Shown here in pieces: positions 17,699 through 26,472 of a DNA stretch of 64,000 nt. The DNA is from Embleya hyalina. Lineage in GTDB: Bacteria; Actinomycetota; Actinomycetes; Streptomycetales; Streptomycetaceae. The position numbers and the translations under genes were made by a program. Within the stretch, counting starts at the first letter, position 1. Every line of letters begins with the position of its first letter. The notes below the pieces were generated by a model that worked only from the letters and a program-made list of their open reading frames with translations, was not told where the DNA came from and ran no database searches. The DNA lies in the NCBI RefSeq assembly GCF_003967355.1, contig NZ_BIFH01000040.1, positions 62,001 to 126,000 on the forward strand. The letters run 5' to 3'.

Positions 17699-19657
17699 TC
17701 AGCGCCGACTCTCGACCCGCTCCGCACGGAAGATGGTGAACAACACCCGCAACACCAGTACACAGCTGACCACGAGCAGGTTGTAGCCGAACACCTGGTA
17801 CAGACCCACGCTTTCGCCCACCCGCGGCCCGCCCTCCGTGCCCAGGAGCAGGACCGCCATGATCCCGGCGGTCGCCCCGAGCACCGTCAGCAGCGTCTGA
17901 TGCAGCATCGAGGTGACCACCCGGCGATCGCGCTCGTCGGCCAACAGCCGTACGTTGACGCCCAGCCGGCCCTCCTCCAGCGCCCCGGTCAGCCGCTCGA
18001 AGCGGCGCGGAAGTCGGCGCAACACCGGCAGCAGGTGCAGCAGTTCGCTCGTCGCCGCGTCGCGCAGGCTGCCCGGTTCGAACTGTTCGCTGATGTGTGC
18101 GGTCGCATAGCCGCGTGCCTCGGCGAAGATGTCGAAGCCCGGTTCGATCCCGGTGAGCGTGCCCTCGACCGTGGCCAGCGCCCGGAACACGGCCGCGATC
18201 TCCGGCGCCACGGTCAGCTCGAACGCGGACACCAGCCGGAACAGGTCGGTGAACATGGCCATGTCCGGCGCCAGACCCGCGCTGAGGTGGCGGGCCATGA
18301 ACTGGCCGAGCGCACGTTGCAGCCGCTGCTCGTCCAACTCCGCCGGCCGGGTCACCACCCGAAGCAGCGCGTCGGACATCGCGACGGGATCGGCCCGGCC
18401 GAGCGCGAGCAGCAGATCCTGCAATCCGCCGCGCAGTTGCGCGTCGATCCGGCCCACCGAGCCGAAGTCGAGCAGCGCCAACCGGCCGTCGGTCAGCAAC
18501 ATGATGTTGCCCGGATGCGGGTCGGCGTGGAACACCCCGTCGAACATGATCTGCCGCAACAATTCGCCGAGCAGCGTGCGGGCCAACCCGCCCCGGTCGA
18601 CCCCACGCTCGTCGAGCGTCGCCATGGCCGTCCCCAGCGGTACCCCGTCCAGCCGGTCCAGGACCAGCACCCGCGCGGTGCTCAGCTCGGGATGCAGTCG
18701 CGGCAGGACCAGATTCGGATCCCGCCGCCCGGAACCGGCGGCCAGCACGGCGGCGGTATTGCGCGCCTCGATCCGGAAGTCCAACTCCTCGCGCAACGCG
18801 ACCGCGAAGCCGTCGGCCAACTCGACGAGACCGAGCGCGTGTCCCCACGCGGTGCGCCGATCCAGACTCGCCGCGAGCCGAGCCAGGATGTCCAGGTCCC
18901 GCTCGACGATCGGCCCGATCCCGGGCCGCTGTATCTTCACCACGACCTCGTCGCCCGACCGCAACCGGGCCCGATGCACCTGGGCGATCGACGCGGCCGC
19001 CAGCGGCTCCGGGTCGAACTCGGCGAAGACGTCGCACACCGGCGCGCCCGACTCGGCGGTCAGTACCGCCTCGACCTCGGCCCACGGAGCGGGCGCGACC
19101 CGGTGCTGGAGCAGCGCGAGCGCGTCCACGAACTCGACGGGCAGCAGGTCGCGGCGGGTGGACAACACCTGGCCCAGCTTGACGAAGGTGACCCCGCCCT
19201 CCTGGAGCGCCTGTCGCAACGACCGGGCCAGGACCGCACGCCGGCCGTCGGGATCGGCCCGACGCCGACCGCGCAGATACGGGCCCAGTCCGTGCCGGGC
19301 GGCGATCCGGCTGATCTGCGAGTAGCGCCGCCCCCGCGCGGCGCGCCGGCGCAGTCCGCGGACGAACTCGACCGTGCCGGGCCACGAACCGCTCGGCACC
19401 AGCGCCTCGATCACCACGATGAACGTCATCGAGGCGAGCAGCGCCACGCCGAGCGTCACGGTCATGAAGACGCCGGGGTTGTGCCGTTGGATGTTGCCGC
19501 CGACGGCCCACGACACGACCATGCCGAGCAGCCCCGCGGCGAGCGTACGCCTCGTCCCCACCGGCAATCCCAGCAACCGCCGGGCGCCCCAGGCCAGTCC
19601 GACGGCGAGGGCCAGTGCGGTGAGCGTGGTGGCCACCCACAACACGCCCCGATCCAC
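17699..19657 (-). CDS. ABC1/UbiB (AarF) family atypical kinase, membrane-anchored
   Basis: A 652-residue protein. Three hydrophobic segments precede the kinase-like domain (residues about 5-90) and two follow it near the C terminus (about 585-640). UbiB signature motifs occur in order: VTFVKLGQVLSTR (KxGQ), AAASIAQVHRA (Ala-rich loop replacing the Gly-rich loop), VVVKIQRP (ATP Lys), EELDFRIEARN, HADPHPGNIML and LLDFGSVG (metal-binding DFG). By family it supports isoprenoid quinone or lipid metabolism through ATPase rather than protein-kinase activity. The GTG at 19657 follows GGTGAGG. An in-frame GTG at 19681 would add eight residues. Convergent with nothing; heads a two-gene unit with the hypothetical protein downstream. 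Confidence 0.92.
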   Translation of the reverse strand: MDRGVLWVATTLTALALAVGLAWGARRLLGLPVGTRRTLAAGLLGMVVSWAVGGNIQRHNPGVFMTVTLGVALLASMTFIVVIEALVPSGSWPGTVEFVRGLRRRAARGRRYSQISRIAARHGLGPYLRGRRRADPDGRRAVLARSLRQALQEGGVTFVKLGQVLSTRRDLLPVEFVDALALLQHRVAPAPWAEVEAVLTAESGAPVCDVFAEFDPEPLAAASIAQVHRARLRSGDEVVVKIQRPGIGPIVERDLDILARLAASLDRRTAWGHALGLVELADGFAVALREELDFRIEARNTAAVLAAGSGRRDPNLVLPRLHPELSTARVLVLDRLDGVPLGTAMATLDERGVDRGGLARTLLGELLRQIMFDGVFHADPHPGNIMLLTDGRLALLDFGSVGRIDAQLRGGLQDLLLALGRADPVAMSDALLRVVTRPAELDEQRLQRALGQFMARHLSAGLAPDMAMFTDLFRLVSAFELTVAPEIAAVFRALATVEGTLTGIEPGFDIFAEARGYATAHISEQFEPGSLRDAATSELLHLLPVLRRLPRRFERLTGALEEGRLGVNVRLLADERDRRVVTSMLHQTLLTVLGATAGIMAVLLLGTEGGPRVGESVGLYQVFGYNLLVVSCVLVLRVLFTIFRAERVESRR

Positions 19658-20030
19658 GCCGGCCTCACCCGCGCTCAGCACGAGCGTCCCCGAGGGTCGA
19701 CCGCGAGCGTGGTGTGTCCGTCGGCGGGCGCCGAGAATCCGTGCGACATGCTGATGAGACCTTCCCCGAGTGATCTTGCACGTGCGGGGGAGAACCTACC
19801 GCCCGAGGCCCCGCCCGGCGGCGACCCGCGGATTCGGGCCTGCGAACCGCGAGGCGGATCCCGACGACCCGACGCGGCGGCCGTCGCGCCCCCGGGCGAA
19901 GCGCCGTCGAGGGCTTGGATCATCATCGTGGTAGGGGTTCCCGGCATCGTCGTGGCCGTCGACGCGTCTCGTCGTCGTATTCGGCGTCGCCGCCCTCGCC
20001 CTCGTCGTCGGGAAGAAGATCGGAAAGCAC
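19658..20030. other. Divergent promoter interval
   Basis: 373 bases between the leftward UbiB-like gene and the rightward thioesterase gene. It should contain both promoters. Open frames are short and Arg-rich. No palindrome longer than chance was noticed. Confidence 0.45.
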
Positions 20031-20525
20031 ATGACTCGGTCGCGCACGTTCACCTGGCAGGACCCGAAGCTCTCCGCGGTCGCCGTGGGCACCATGTCGG
20101 GTCTGGACTTCCTGCGCGAGATGGTGGCCGGACGGCTGCCGGGACCGCCGATCGCGGCCAACCTCGACTTCACCCTGGAGGAGGTCGAGGAGGGCCGGGC
20201 CGTGTTCGCCGTCGTCCCGGGGGAGGAGCACTACAACCCGATCGGCAGCGTGCACGGCGGGCTCTACGCCACCCTGCTCGACTCGGCGGCCGGCTGCGCC
20301 GTGCACACCACCCTCGCCAAGGGCGTCGGCTACACCTCGCTCGACCTGTCCACCCGGTTCCTGCGGCCGATGACGGTGGACACGGGCAAGGTCCGGGCGA
20401 TCGGCACCGTGCTTACCCGGGGCCGGCGCACCGCCCTCGCCGAGGCCGGCCTGTACGACGCGAACGACCGGCTGCTGGCCCACGCCACCAGCACGTGCAT
20501 GCTCTTCGACCTGCCGACGCCCTGA
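20031..20525 (+). CDS. PaaI-type hotdog-fold thioesterase
   Basis: A 164-residue single hotdog domain. The motif HYNPIGSVHGGLYATLLDSAAG near residues 64-84 is the PaaI-family active site (HGG loop plus the catalytic Asp in LLDSAAG). The downstream LSTRFLRP and ATSTCMLF strands complete the fold. By family it hydrolyses acyl- or phenylacetyl-CoA thioesters. The ATG at 20031 follows GGAAAG. It is a single gene, convergent with the cold-shock gene. The physiological acyl-CoA is not indicated by neighbours. Confidence 0.92.
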   Translation: MTRSRTFTWQDPKLSAVAVGTMSGLDFLREMVAGRLPGPPIAANLDFTLEEVEEGRAVFAVVPGEEHYNPIGSVHGGLYATLLDSAAGCAVHTTLAKGVGYTSLDLSTRFLRPMTVDTGKVRAIGTVLTRGRRTALAEAGLYDANDRLLAHATSTCMLFDLPTP

Positions 20526-20622
20526 CCCGAGCGGTCGTCGCGTTCCTCGCGTGAAACGTGGTCCGCCGGGTGAGACGCGGCCGGGGCACCGGCGGGACCG
20601 TGGTCCCGGCGATGCCCCGGTA

Positions 20623-20670
20623 TGTGGTCGAGCGTGTGTGTGGTCGAGCGTGTGTGTGCGGTCGAACGCG
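20623..20670. repeat. Short tandem repeat, 16-bp unit
   Basis: TGTGGTCGAGCGTGTG occurs twice head to tail (20623-20638, 20639-20654), with a degenerate third copy to about 20670. It lies between the convergent thioesterase and cold-shock genes, just past the cold-shock stop. Confidence 0.7.
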
Positions 20671-20680
20671 CGACCGCGAC

Positions 20681-20890
20681 TCAGTCGCGGATGACGCCGA
20701 CGTTCTCCGCCTGAGGACCCTTGGGGCCCTGGGTGACGTCGTACTCCACCCTGTCGTTCTCCTCCAACTGCTTGAAGCCGGTGCCCTGGATGGCGGAGAA
20801 GTGGACGAAGACGTCCGGACCCTTGTCATCCTGCTCGATGAAGCCGAAGCCCTTGTCCGCGTTGAACCACTTCACCTTGCCTGTTGCCAT
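20681..20890 (-). CDS. CspA-family cold-shock protein
   Basis: A 69-residue single cold-shock domain. RNP1 is KGFGFIEQ (residues about 14-21) and RNP2 is VFVHFSAI (about 27-34), with WFN at 8-10 as the third aromatic contact. It binds single-stranded DNA/RNA and acts as an RNA chaperone. The length is that of the family. The ATG at 20890 has AAGGAATGA-type purines upstream. A single gene; the NOS gene ends about 145 bases upstream on the same strand without a clear terminator between, so some read-through is possible. Confidence 0.97.
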   Translation of the reverse strand: MATGKVKWFNADKGFGFIEQDDKGPDVFVHFSAIQGTGFKQLEENDRVEYDVTQGPKGPQAENVGVIRD

Positions 20891-21035
20891 CGTTCATTCC
20901 TTCATCTGATCCACGACGCGCGACGGGCGCGTCCGCCGGAGCCTCGTCGCTACTGCGGCCCCCGAGATTTCCCGCCCGGCCGGCGGCGAAACACGCGGTG
21001 GACGCGGGCGGCGGCCTCGACCGAGTCCGGGTCGG

Positions 21036-22403
21036 TCATGTCCCGACCTCGCCCGCCGCCCGTCGGGTCGCCGCCTCGTCGAGGACGTACGCCGGGGTCA
21101 GGGTGTGTTCGTCGTGATCGTCGTAGTAGCGGTGGTACACCGGGGTCAGTGCGCCCGAGACCGGCGGCACGATCCAGCTCCAATCCGCCGGGCAGGCGCG
21201 GCCCGCCTCGGCCTCGCGCTCGACGTGGCGCAGGAAGCGGGTGGACTCGGTGTGGTGGTCGGTGATGGTCGCGCCGGCCGTATCGAAGGAGTGCAGTACG
21301 GCCCGGTTGAGCTCGATCAGGGCCCGATCCCGCCACAGCGTGCGCTCGCTGGAGGTGTCCAGCGCGAACAACTCGGCGATCGCCGGCAGCGCGTCGTAGC
21401 GATCCGCGTCGACCAGGTTGCGGGCGCCGATCTCGGTGCCCATGTACCAGCCGTTGAACGGCGCCGCGCTGTACGAGACGCCGCCGATCTCCAGGCGCAT
21501 GTTGGAGATCGCCGGGACCGCGTGCCAGCGGAGCCCCAGGTCGGCGAAGCCCGGGTGTTCGGGGTGGGTCAGGGCGATCTCGCGGATCGCGTCCGGGGGC
21601 AGCGCGTACGGTCGCAACCGGCCGTCCCGGCCCTCGATGATCAGCGGCAGCGGGTCGAACTCGGTGCCCTCGCCGCGCCAGCCGAGTTCGTGCGCGAGTT
21701 CGGTGATGCCGAGGTTGCGGCCGTCGCCCACCGGGGTGCCGTCCGCACGGCGGTAGCCGGCGTAGCGGATCAACTGCTCGTTCCAGATCCGTACCCGCGG
21801 ACCGGTGGGGGTGTCCGGGGCGAACACCGTGAGGGTCGGACGGATCCGGCCGCCGCGCCAGGTCTCGCGCAGGTGCCCGGCGCACTGCGCGGCGACTTCG
21901 TCGGGCCGGCTCACGTGTCGGCGGTCGCGGACGGCCAGGCTGTTCCAGTACAAACGGCCGATGCAGCGGGCCGAGTTGCGCCAGGCGACGCGAGCACCCC
22001 AGGTGAGTTCGGCGGAGGTGTGGGTGTAGGTGCCGGTGTCCCGGATCTGCTCGGCGATCGCACGCCATCGACCGGCGGGATCCACGGGGGCCTTGGTCTC
22101 GCTGAGGAAACGTTCCAGGAAGGACCGGGCGAGTTCGGGGTCGACGGCGCCGAGGGGGCGTGGGGAGTGGATCGGTGGCGGTGGGGCGGGTGGCGTCGGT
22201 GGGGTGGGCCGCGACGCCGCATGGGAGGGGAGTCGGGCCGGTATCGCGGCCATTTCGACCGCCGGTGCGGGAGGGTGCGCCGGTGGGGAGGTGAATCGGC
22301 CCGTGGGGCAGGTGACTTCGTCGGGCGGTGACGGAACTTCGGGATGGGACCCGACGGGGGACGGCTGATCCTCGCGGATTCGGGTGCTGCCGTGTTCGGT
22401 CAA
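21036..22403 (-). CDS. nos: Bacterial nitric oxide synthase oxygenase
   Basis: A 455-residue protein of the NOS oxygenase family. WRNSARCIGR (residues 141-150) holds the axial heme-thiolate Cys147. PFNGWYMGTEIGARN (315-329) holds Glu324, the L-Arg guanidinium ligand. DWSWIVPPVSG near 418 forms the pterin/heme wall. It oxidises L-arginine to citrulline and NO. The first 85 residues are Pro-rich and absent from compact bacterial NOS. The TTG at 22403 is preceded by CCAGGAGAACG, while a later in-frame ATG at 22253 has a poor ribosome site and would give a more typical length. There is no reductase domain. The gene lies 97 bases downstream of a globin-FAD/NAD reductase gene on the same strand, so the two are probably co-transcribed. 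Confidence 0.95.
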   Translation of the reverse strand: MTEHGSTRIREDQPSPVGSHPEVPSPPDEVTCPTGRFTSPPAHPPAPAVEMAAIPARLPSHAASRPTPPTPPAPPPPIHSPRPLGAVDPELARSFLERFLSETKAPVDPAGRWRAIAEQIRDTGTYTHTSAELTWGARVAWRNSARCIGRLYWNSLAVRDRRHVSRPDEVAAQCAGHLRETWRGGRIRPTLTVFAPDTPTGPRVRIWNEQLIRYAGYRRADGTPVGDGRNLGITELAHELGWRGEGTEFDPLPLIIEGRDGRLRPYALPPDAIREIALTHPEHPGFADLGLRWHAVPAISNMRLEIGGVSYSAAPFNGWYMGTEIGARNLVDADRYDALPAIAELFALDTSSERTLWRDRALIELNRAVLHSFDTAGATITDHHTESTRFLRHVEREAEAGRACPADWSWIVPPVSGALTPVYHRYYDDHDEHTLTPAYVLDEAATRRAAGEVGT

Positions 22404-22500
22404 CGTTCTCCTGGGAACCGGCTCGGCGGCGCGACCACGGGGTCGCGGGAGCCTGTTTCGGGTCTGGGCGGGGTACGAGACGGCGAGGGTGCCCCGAGGG

Positions 22501-23697
22501 TCAGCCGGGTGCCTCGGCGGCGACGGGGGTCGGTGTCTCGACCTCGGCCTCGGCGGCGTACGCGCCGACGACCGGGTCGTGGTGGATCTGGCTTCTGTTC
22601 AGGCCCAGTCGGCGCAGGACGCGGGCGCTGTCGAGCACCATCGCGGGTGGTCCGCTGAGATAGGCGTCGCAGTCGAAGCGCGGCCCGTACTCGCCGACCA
22701 CTTCCGAGATCCCTCCGCTGATCCCGGCCAGGGTCAGATCGTCGAGCGCGGGTCTGACCCGCAGCCAGGACACCTTCTGGGACAGGCGGAGCAGGTCCTC
22801 CAGGCCGTACAGGCCGCTGTGCGCGCTGGCGCCGTAGAACAGGTCGACGAACCGATCGGTGCCGTAGTAGGCCAGTTCCTCCACCATCGCCTTCAGCGGC
22901 GCCAGTCCGGTGCCGCCCGCGACGCACAACACCGGGTTGGGCGCCAGGTGGTCGACGACCATCTCGCCCATGGCGGCGCCGAGTTTGATCCGGTCGCCCG
23001 GCTTGGCCTTGTGGACCAGGGCGTTGCTGACCCAGCCGGCCGGCACCGAGCGCACGTGGAAGGTGAGCAGGCCCTGGGGGTTCGGCGCGTTGGCGATCGA
23101 GTAGGCCCGCCATACCCGTGGCCACCAGGGGGTTTCCAGGAACGTGTACTGGCCCGCCCGGTACGGGAACGGGACGTCGGGGCGGACGGTGACCACCGCG
23201 ATGTCGTCGGCGGCCTTGTGGTGCGAGACGATTTCGGCCGCCCAGTGCGGGGGGTTGGTTCGGGCGTCCTCGTCGGCGGCGCCGATCATGATGCCGGCCG
23301 CCGCGCCGTAGGCGCGTGTCCAGGCGGCCTGTACCGCGTCGTTCCAGGTTTCGCCGCTGTAGCGGGCGAGGGCGGCGACCAGGCATTCCCCGACCAGGTC
23401 GTAGTGTTCGGCGATCACGTCGAACTTGCGATGGTCGCGTCCGAGTTGGCCGAGGTAGCCGTGCAGCGCGGGAGCGTCGTCCAGATCGCCGACGATGCGG
23501 ATCAGTGCGTGCAGCAGGCGATCGCGCTGGACGTCCATCGCCGGGGGGAACAGGTCGCGCAGTTCGGGCCGCCGCAGGAAGAGCAGCGCGTAGAAGTGGG
23601 ACGTGACGTCGGCGGCCCGAGGAGCGACGACCGCGAGGTTGTGCCGGATGAAGTCGGCGTCGTTATGTCGGATGTGGTCTGCGTCGTTGGATTCCAA
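22501..23697 (-). CDS. Flavohemoglobin-like globin-FAD/NAD oxidoreductase
   Basis: About 398 residues. The N-terminal globin domain (residues about 10-145) carries the proximal His in LGRDHRKFDV and a LFPPAM turn. The ferredoxin-NADP-reductase-like module has RAYSIANAP (FAD), CVAGGTGLAPLKAM (NAD pyrophosphate) and YLSGPPAMV (C-terminal NAD motif). By family it is an NO dioxygenase or a heme/flavin electron-transfer enzyme. The start is poorly defined. TTG at 23697 is the only start that keeps the globin N-terminal helix without running into low-complexity sequence, and its ribosome site is weak. It is followed by the NOS gene, so it could detoxify the NO made there or supply NOS with electrons. 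Confidence 0.88.
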   Translation of the reverse strand: MESNDADHIRHNDADFIRHNLAVVAPRAADVTSHFYALLFLRRPELRDLFPPAMDVQRDRLLHALIRIVGDLDDAPALHGYLGQLGRDHRKFDVIAEHYDLVGECLVAALARYSGETWNDAVQAAWTRAYGAAAGIMIGAADEDARTNPPHWAAEIVSHHKAADDIAVVTVRPDVPFPYRAGQYTFLETPWWPRVWRAYSIANAPNPQGLLTFHVRSVPAGWVSNALVHKAKPGDRIKLGAAMGEMVVDHLAPNPVLCVAGGTGLAPLKAMVEELAYYGTDRFVDLFYGASAHSGLYGLEDLLRLSQKVSWLRVRPALDDLTLAGISGGISEVVGEYGPRFDCDAYLSGPPAMVLDSARVLRRLGLNRSQIHHDPVVGAYAAEAEVETPTPVAAEAPG

Positions 23698-23851
23698 GAT
23701 CGGCCCATCGGTAGCCCTTCCGCAAGAGGGTTGCTCGGCCGGTTCCGTCGCGAGTCCGTCGCGAGTCGATCGCGGAACACCGGCGGCCGGAACACGATCA
23801 TCGGATCGTCGTCCCGCCGTCAAGTCGAGGGCCCGGTTCCGGTTCTGGATG

Positions 23852-23865
23852 AACAGAAGTCTGTT
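23852..23865. promoter_or_regulatory. Palindrome upstream of the flavoglobin-NOS unit
   Basis: AACAGAAGTCTGTT has perfect 6-bp arms and a 2-base centre, about 155 bases before the flavoglobin start in a comparatively AT-rich patch. Its position suits an operator or promoter element for the two-gene unit. It does not match an NsrR or other NO-sensor consensus that I can recall with confidence. Confidence 0.3.
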
Positions 23866-24091
23866 ATGGGACGGTTGATCGGTAATCCACCCACACTCTC
23901 CGCAGCCGTACGTACACGTATGGGAGTGGTAAACCCCCAGGTCGGAGCGCAAATCCGGCCGGCGGAGAGCGGCGCGAAGGGACGCGGAGAACCGCCGTCC
24001 GCGACCCGGGACGACCGAGTGCGTCGCCGAGGCGGCCGGCCGCACGCGCCGAATCGGGTCTACGCGCGTCGCCGACGCATCGCGCGAGTGG

Positions 24092-24120
24092 CCGCGTCCG
24101 CCGGTCGTCGGCGGACGCGG
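24092..24120. other. Hairpin between carbonic anhydrase and flavoglobin genes
   Basis: A 12-bp stem (CCGCGTCCGCCG-type arms) with a 5-base loop. It lies within the 540-base interval 23698-24236, which otherwise holds no supportable gene: one end has the carbonic-anhydrase terminator, the other a palindrome near the flavoglobin start. It may be a second terminator protecting the flavoglobin promoter from read-through. Confidence 0.4.
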
Positions 24121-24179
24121 GAAGCCCGGGGATCGGCTCGACGGAGCGCCGCGTCCGTCCGGAAAGTCCGCATACGCGC

Positions 24180-24219
24180 ACGGACCGCGCCCCGGTTCGG
24201 TACGCGGGGCGCGGTCCGT
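24180..24219 (-). terminator. Terminator of the carbonic anhydrase gene
   Basis: A 15-bp perfect stem (ACGGACCGCGCCCCG and its complement) with a 10-base loop, starting 17 bases after the leftward stop. Confidence 0.85.
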
Positions 24220-24236
24220 CGACCGTGCGGGCGGGG

Positions 24237-24764
24237 TCAGAGCGGGGCGATCTCGCCGTGGGCCCGCGCCAGGAACAGGTAACCGGCGCCGTTGGCCTTG
24301 ATGCCGGCGCGTTCCTCCTCGGTGAGTTCGCGCCGGATCCGGCCCGGAACCCCGGCGACCAACACGCCCGGCGGCACCCGCATGCCCTGCGGGACCACCG
24401 CGCCGGCGGCGATCAGGGCGCCGGCGCCGATGTGCGCGCCGTTGAGGACGGTGGAGTTCATCCCGATCAGGACGTCGTCCTCGATCGTGCAGCCGTGCAG
24501 CACCGCGTTGTGGCCCACCGACACCCGCGCGCCGATCACCGTGGGGAAATCGGGGTCGCTGTGCACGGTGCAGTTGTCCTGGATATTGGTTTCGGGGCCC
24601 ACGGCGATCGACTCGGCGTCGCCGCGCAACACCGCGCCGTACCAGACGTTCGATCCGGCGGCGAGGGTGACGGCGCCGACCACGGTGGCGTTCACCGCGA
24701 CGAACGCGGTGGGATCGACCTGCGGAACGAGTCCGCCCACGGCGGCGATCAGCGGGTTGGACAT
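24237..24764 (-). CDS. Gamma-class carbonic anhydrase family protein
   Basis: A 175-residue left-handed beta-helix protein built from hexapeptide repeats (IGARVS, VLHGCT, LIGMNS, HIGAGALIAAGAVV). His68, His85 and His90 match the three zinc ligands of gamma carbonic anhydrases. The ATG at 24764 has AAGGAGGGTC directly before it. A trimeric cytoplasmic enzyme by family. Many such bacterial homologues (YrdA/PaaY-like) have low or no measured anhydrase activity, so the reaction is not certain. It is monocistronic, with its own terminator, and not obviously linked to the NOS unit. Confidence 0.92.
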   Translation of the reverse strand: MSNPLIAAVGGLVPQVDPTAFVAVNATVVGAVTLAAGSNVWYGAVLRGDAESIAVGPETNIQDNCTVHSDPDFPTVIGARVSVGHNAVLHGCTIEDDVLIGMNSTVLNGAHIGAGALIAAGAVVPQGMRVPPGVLVAGVPGRIRRELTEEERAGIKANGAGYLFLARAHGEIAPL

Positions 24765-24889
24765 GACCCTCCTTCGACACGCGGACCACCCGATCCGCGA
24801 CCCCGGCACTGTAGCCGCGCCCCGCGGCCGCGGGACGGCCGTCGTCGGGTGGGCCGTTCGAGGGCCGCCGACCTGGGCATACTGGCGGG

Positions 24890-25312
24890 ATGGCTGATGC
24901 GCGGCGGTTGGCGGGGATGGGTGCGGGGCGGCTTCGGGGGGTGTGCCTCGGGTTCAACGGGGCCGTCGAGGAGTTTCCGTTCGGACGGAATCCGGATGTG
25001 TCGACGTTCAAGGTCGGTGGGAAGATCTTCGCCCTGTCCACGCTGACCGACACGCCGCCGCTGCGGGTGAGCCTGAAGTGCGATCCGGACCTGGCGGTTC
25101 GGCTGCGCAGCGATCACCCCGCGATCGTGCCCGGCTACCACCTCAACAAGCGGCACTGGAACACCGTGACCCTGGACGGCTCGTTGCCGGAGGCGATGGT
25201 GCGGGACCTGATCGAGGACTCCTACGACCTGGTGGTCGCCTCGCTGCCGCGACTGCAACGGCTCCGACTCGACTGGCCGGGGCAGCGGGAGCGCGATCGC
25301 GAGGACGGGTAG
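24890..25312 (+). CDS. MmcQ/YjbR family protein
   Basis: A 140-residue protein of the MmcQ/YjbR (CyaY-like fold) family. The central segment VEEFPFGRNPDVSTFKVGGKIFAL and the later GYHLNKRHWNTVTLDGSLP are the family's signature strands and the HLNKxHW motif. Annotated as a DNA-binding protein by family naming; a biochemical role is not established. The ATG at 24890 has only GGCGGG upstream. It is divergent from the carbonic anhydrase gene. The next gene on the same strand starts 151 bases later and probably has its own promoter. Confidence 0.9.
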   Translation: MADARRLAGMGAGRLRGVCLGFNGAVEEFPFGRNPDVSTFKVGGKIFALSTLTDTPPLRVSLKCDPDLAVRLRSDHPAIVPGYHLNKRHWNTVTLDGSLPEAMVRDLIEDSYDLVVASLPRLQRLRLDWPGQRERDREDG

Positions 25313-25369
25313 CGGCGGCGCCGATCCGGGGGCGAGCGCTCGTCGGCCGGTCCGGCCGGGGTCGAAGTC

Positions 25370-25385
25370 TGGACTTGCCGGTCCA
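25370..25385. promoter_or_regulatory. Candidate TetR-family operator before the quinone oxidoreductase
   Basis: TGGAC-N6-GTCCA, a short dyad about 78 bases upstream of the oxidoreductase start, whose operon encodes a TetR-type regulator as second gene. TetR sites of the GGACxxGTCC kind are common before such pairs. Position and symmetry are suggestive only. Confidence 0.35.
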
Positions 25386-25462
25386 TTTTCGCCGACCTAC
25401 GGTTGCCGGCATTCCCACACGACGTGCCCGCTCGCGCGGACGGCCGGAGAGGTTCCACCCCC

Positions 25463-26425
25463 ATGCATGCGATCCGTATCGAAGAGCACGGCGGCCCCGA
25501 GGTCATGCGCTGGACCGAACTGCCGGACCCGTCCCCGGGCCCCGGCGAGGTGCTGGTGCGCCTGGGCGCCGCCGGAGTGAACTACATGGACGTCGGCGCC
25601 CGCGCCCGGGGCGGCCCCGGCTGGGCCGCGCCGGCGATCCTCGGCGTCGAAGGCATGGGTCGCGTCGTCGCGCTCGGCGAGGGTGTTCGGGACCCGGCCG
25701 AGGGCGACCGCGTGGCCTGGTTCTACCACCCCGGCAGCTACGCCGAACTCCTCGTCGTTCCGGTGCACTCGCTGGTCGCGGTGCCCGACGGTGTCGACGA
25801 CGAGACGGCCGCCGCCGTGCTGATGCAGGGCCTGACCGCGAGCCACCTGAGCACCGAGACCCATGCGATCGCGCCGGGCGACACCGCCGTGGTGCACGCG
25901 GCGGCGGGCGGGGTCGGCCTGATGCTCACGCAACTGGTCAAGGCGCGCGGCGGCCGGGTGATCGGTCTGGTCTCCCGCGAGGACAAGGTTCCCGCGGCGA
26001 AGGAGGCCGGCGCCGACCACGTGCTGGTCCACTCCGGCGGCGGTTTCGAGGACCGGATCAGGGAGCTGACCGGCGGTCGGGGGGCCGACGTCGTCTACGA
26101 CGGAGGCGGCGCCGACACCTTCCGGTCCTCCCAGCTGGCCCTGCGGCCGCACGGGGTGCACGCGTACTACGGCCCGTTCATGGGCGTCCCGACGCTGCGG
26201 CCCACCGACCTGCCGAACAGCATCCTGCTGACCTATCCCGTGGTGCATCACCACGTCGACACCCGTGCGGCGCTGCTCCGGCGCACCGGCGAGATCTTCG
26301 ACCTCGTCCTGGCCGACCGCCTGACCCCGCGCGTCACCGGCCGCTACGCCCTCGCGGACGCCGCTCGCGCCCACGCGGACCTCGAGTCGCGCCGGACCAC
26401 CGGCAAGCTGCTGCTCCTGCCGTGA
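25463..26425 (+). CDS. NADPH:quinone oxidoreductase-like MDR enzyme
   Basis: A 320-residue medium-chain dehydrogenase/reductase lacking the structural zinc Cys cluster, as in the QOR (zeta-crystallin) subfamily. AGVNYMDVGARARGG (about residues 35-49) is the quinone-oxidoreductase signature. HAAAGGVGLMLTQLVKARGG near 145 is the Rossmann NADPH site (AAGGVG). The ATG at 25463 is chosen over an earlier one because MHAIRIEEHGGPEVM is the canonical QOR N terminus; GGAGAGG lies upstream at long spacing. A TetR regulator gene follows 47 bases later on the same strand, the usual pairing for a small-molecule-inducible oxidoreductase. Confidence 0.95.
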   Translation: MHAIRIEEHGGPEVMRWTELPDPSPGPGEVLVRLGAAGVNYMDVGARARGGPGWAAPAILGVEGMGRVVALGEGVRDPAEGDRVAWFYHPGSYAELLVVPVHSLVAVPDGVDDETAAAVLMQGLTASHLSTETHAIAPGDTAVVHAAAGGVGLMLTQLVKARGGRVIGLVSREDKVPAAKEAGADHVLVHSGGGFEDRIRELTGGRGADVVYDGGGADTFRSSQLALRPHGVHAYYGPFMGVPTLRPTDLPNSILLTYPVVHHHVDTRAALLRRTGEIFDLVLADRLTPRVTGRYALADAARAHADLESRRTTGKLLLLP

Positions 26426-26472
26426 CACGGCCCGACCCGGTTCGACGGGAACCGACCACACCGGGAGGACAC

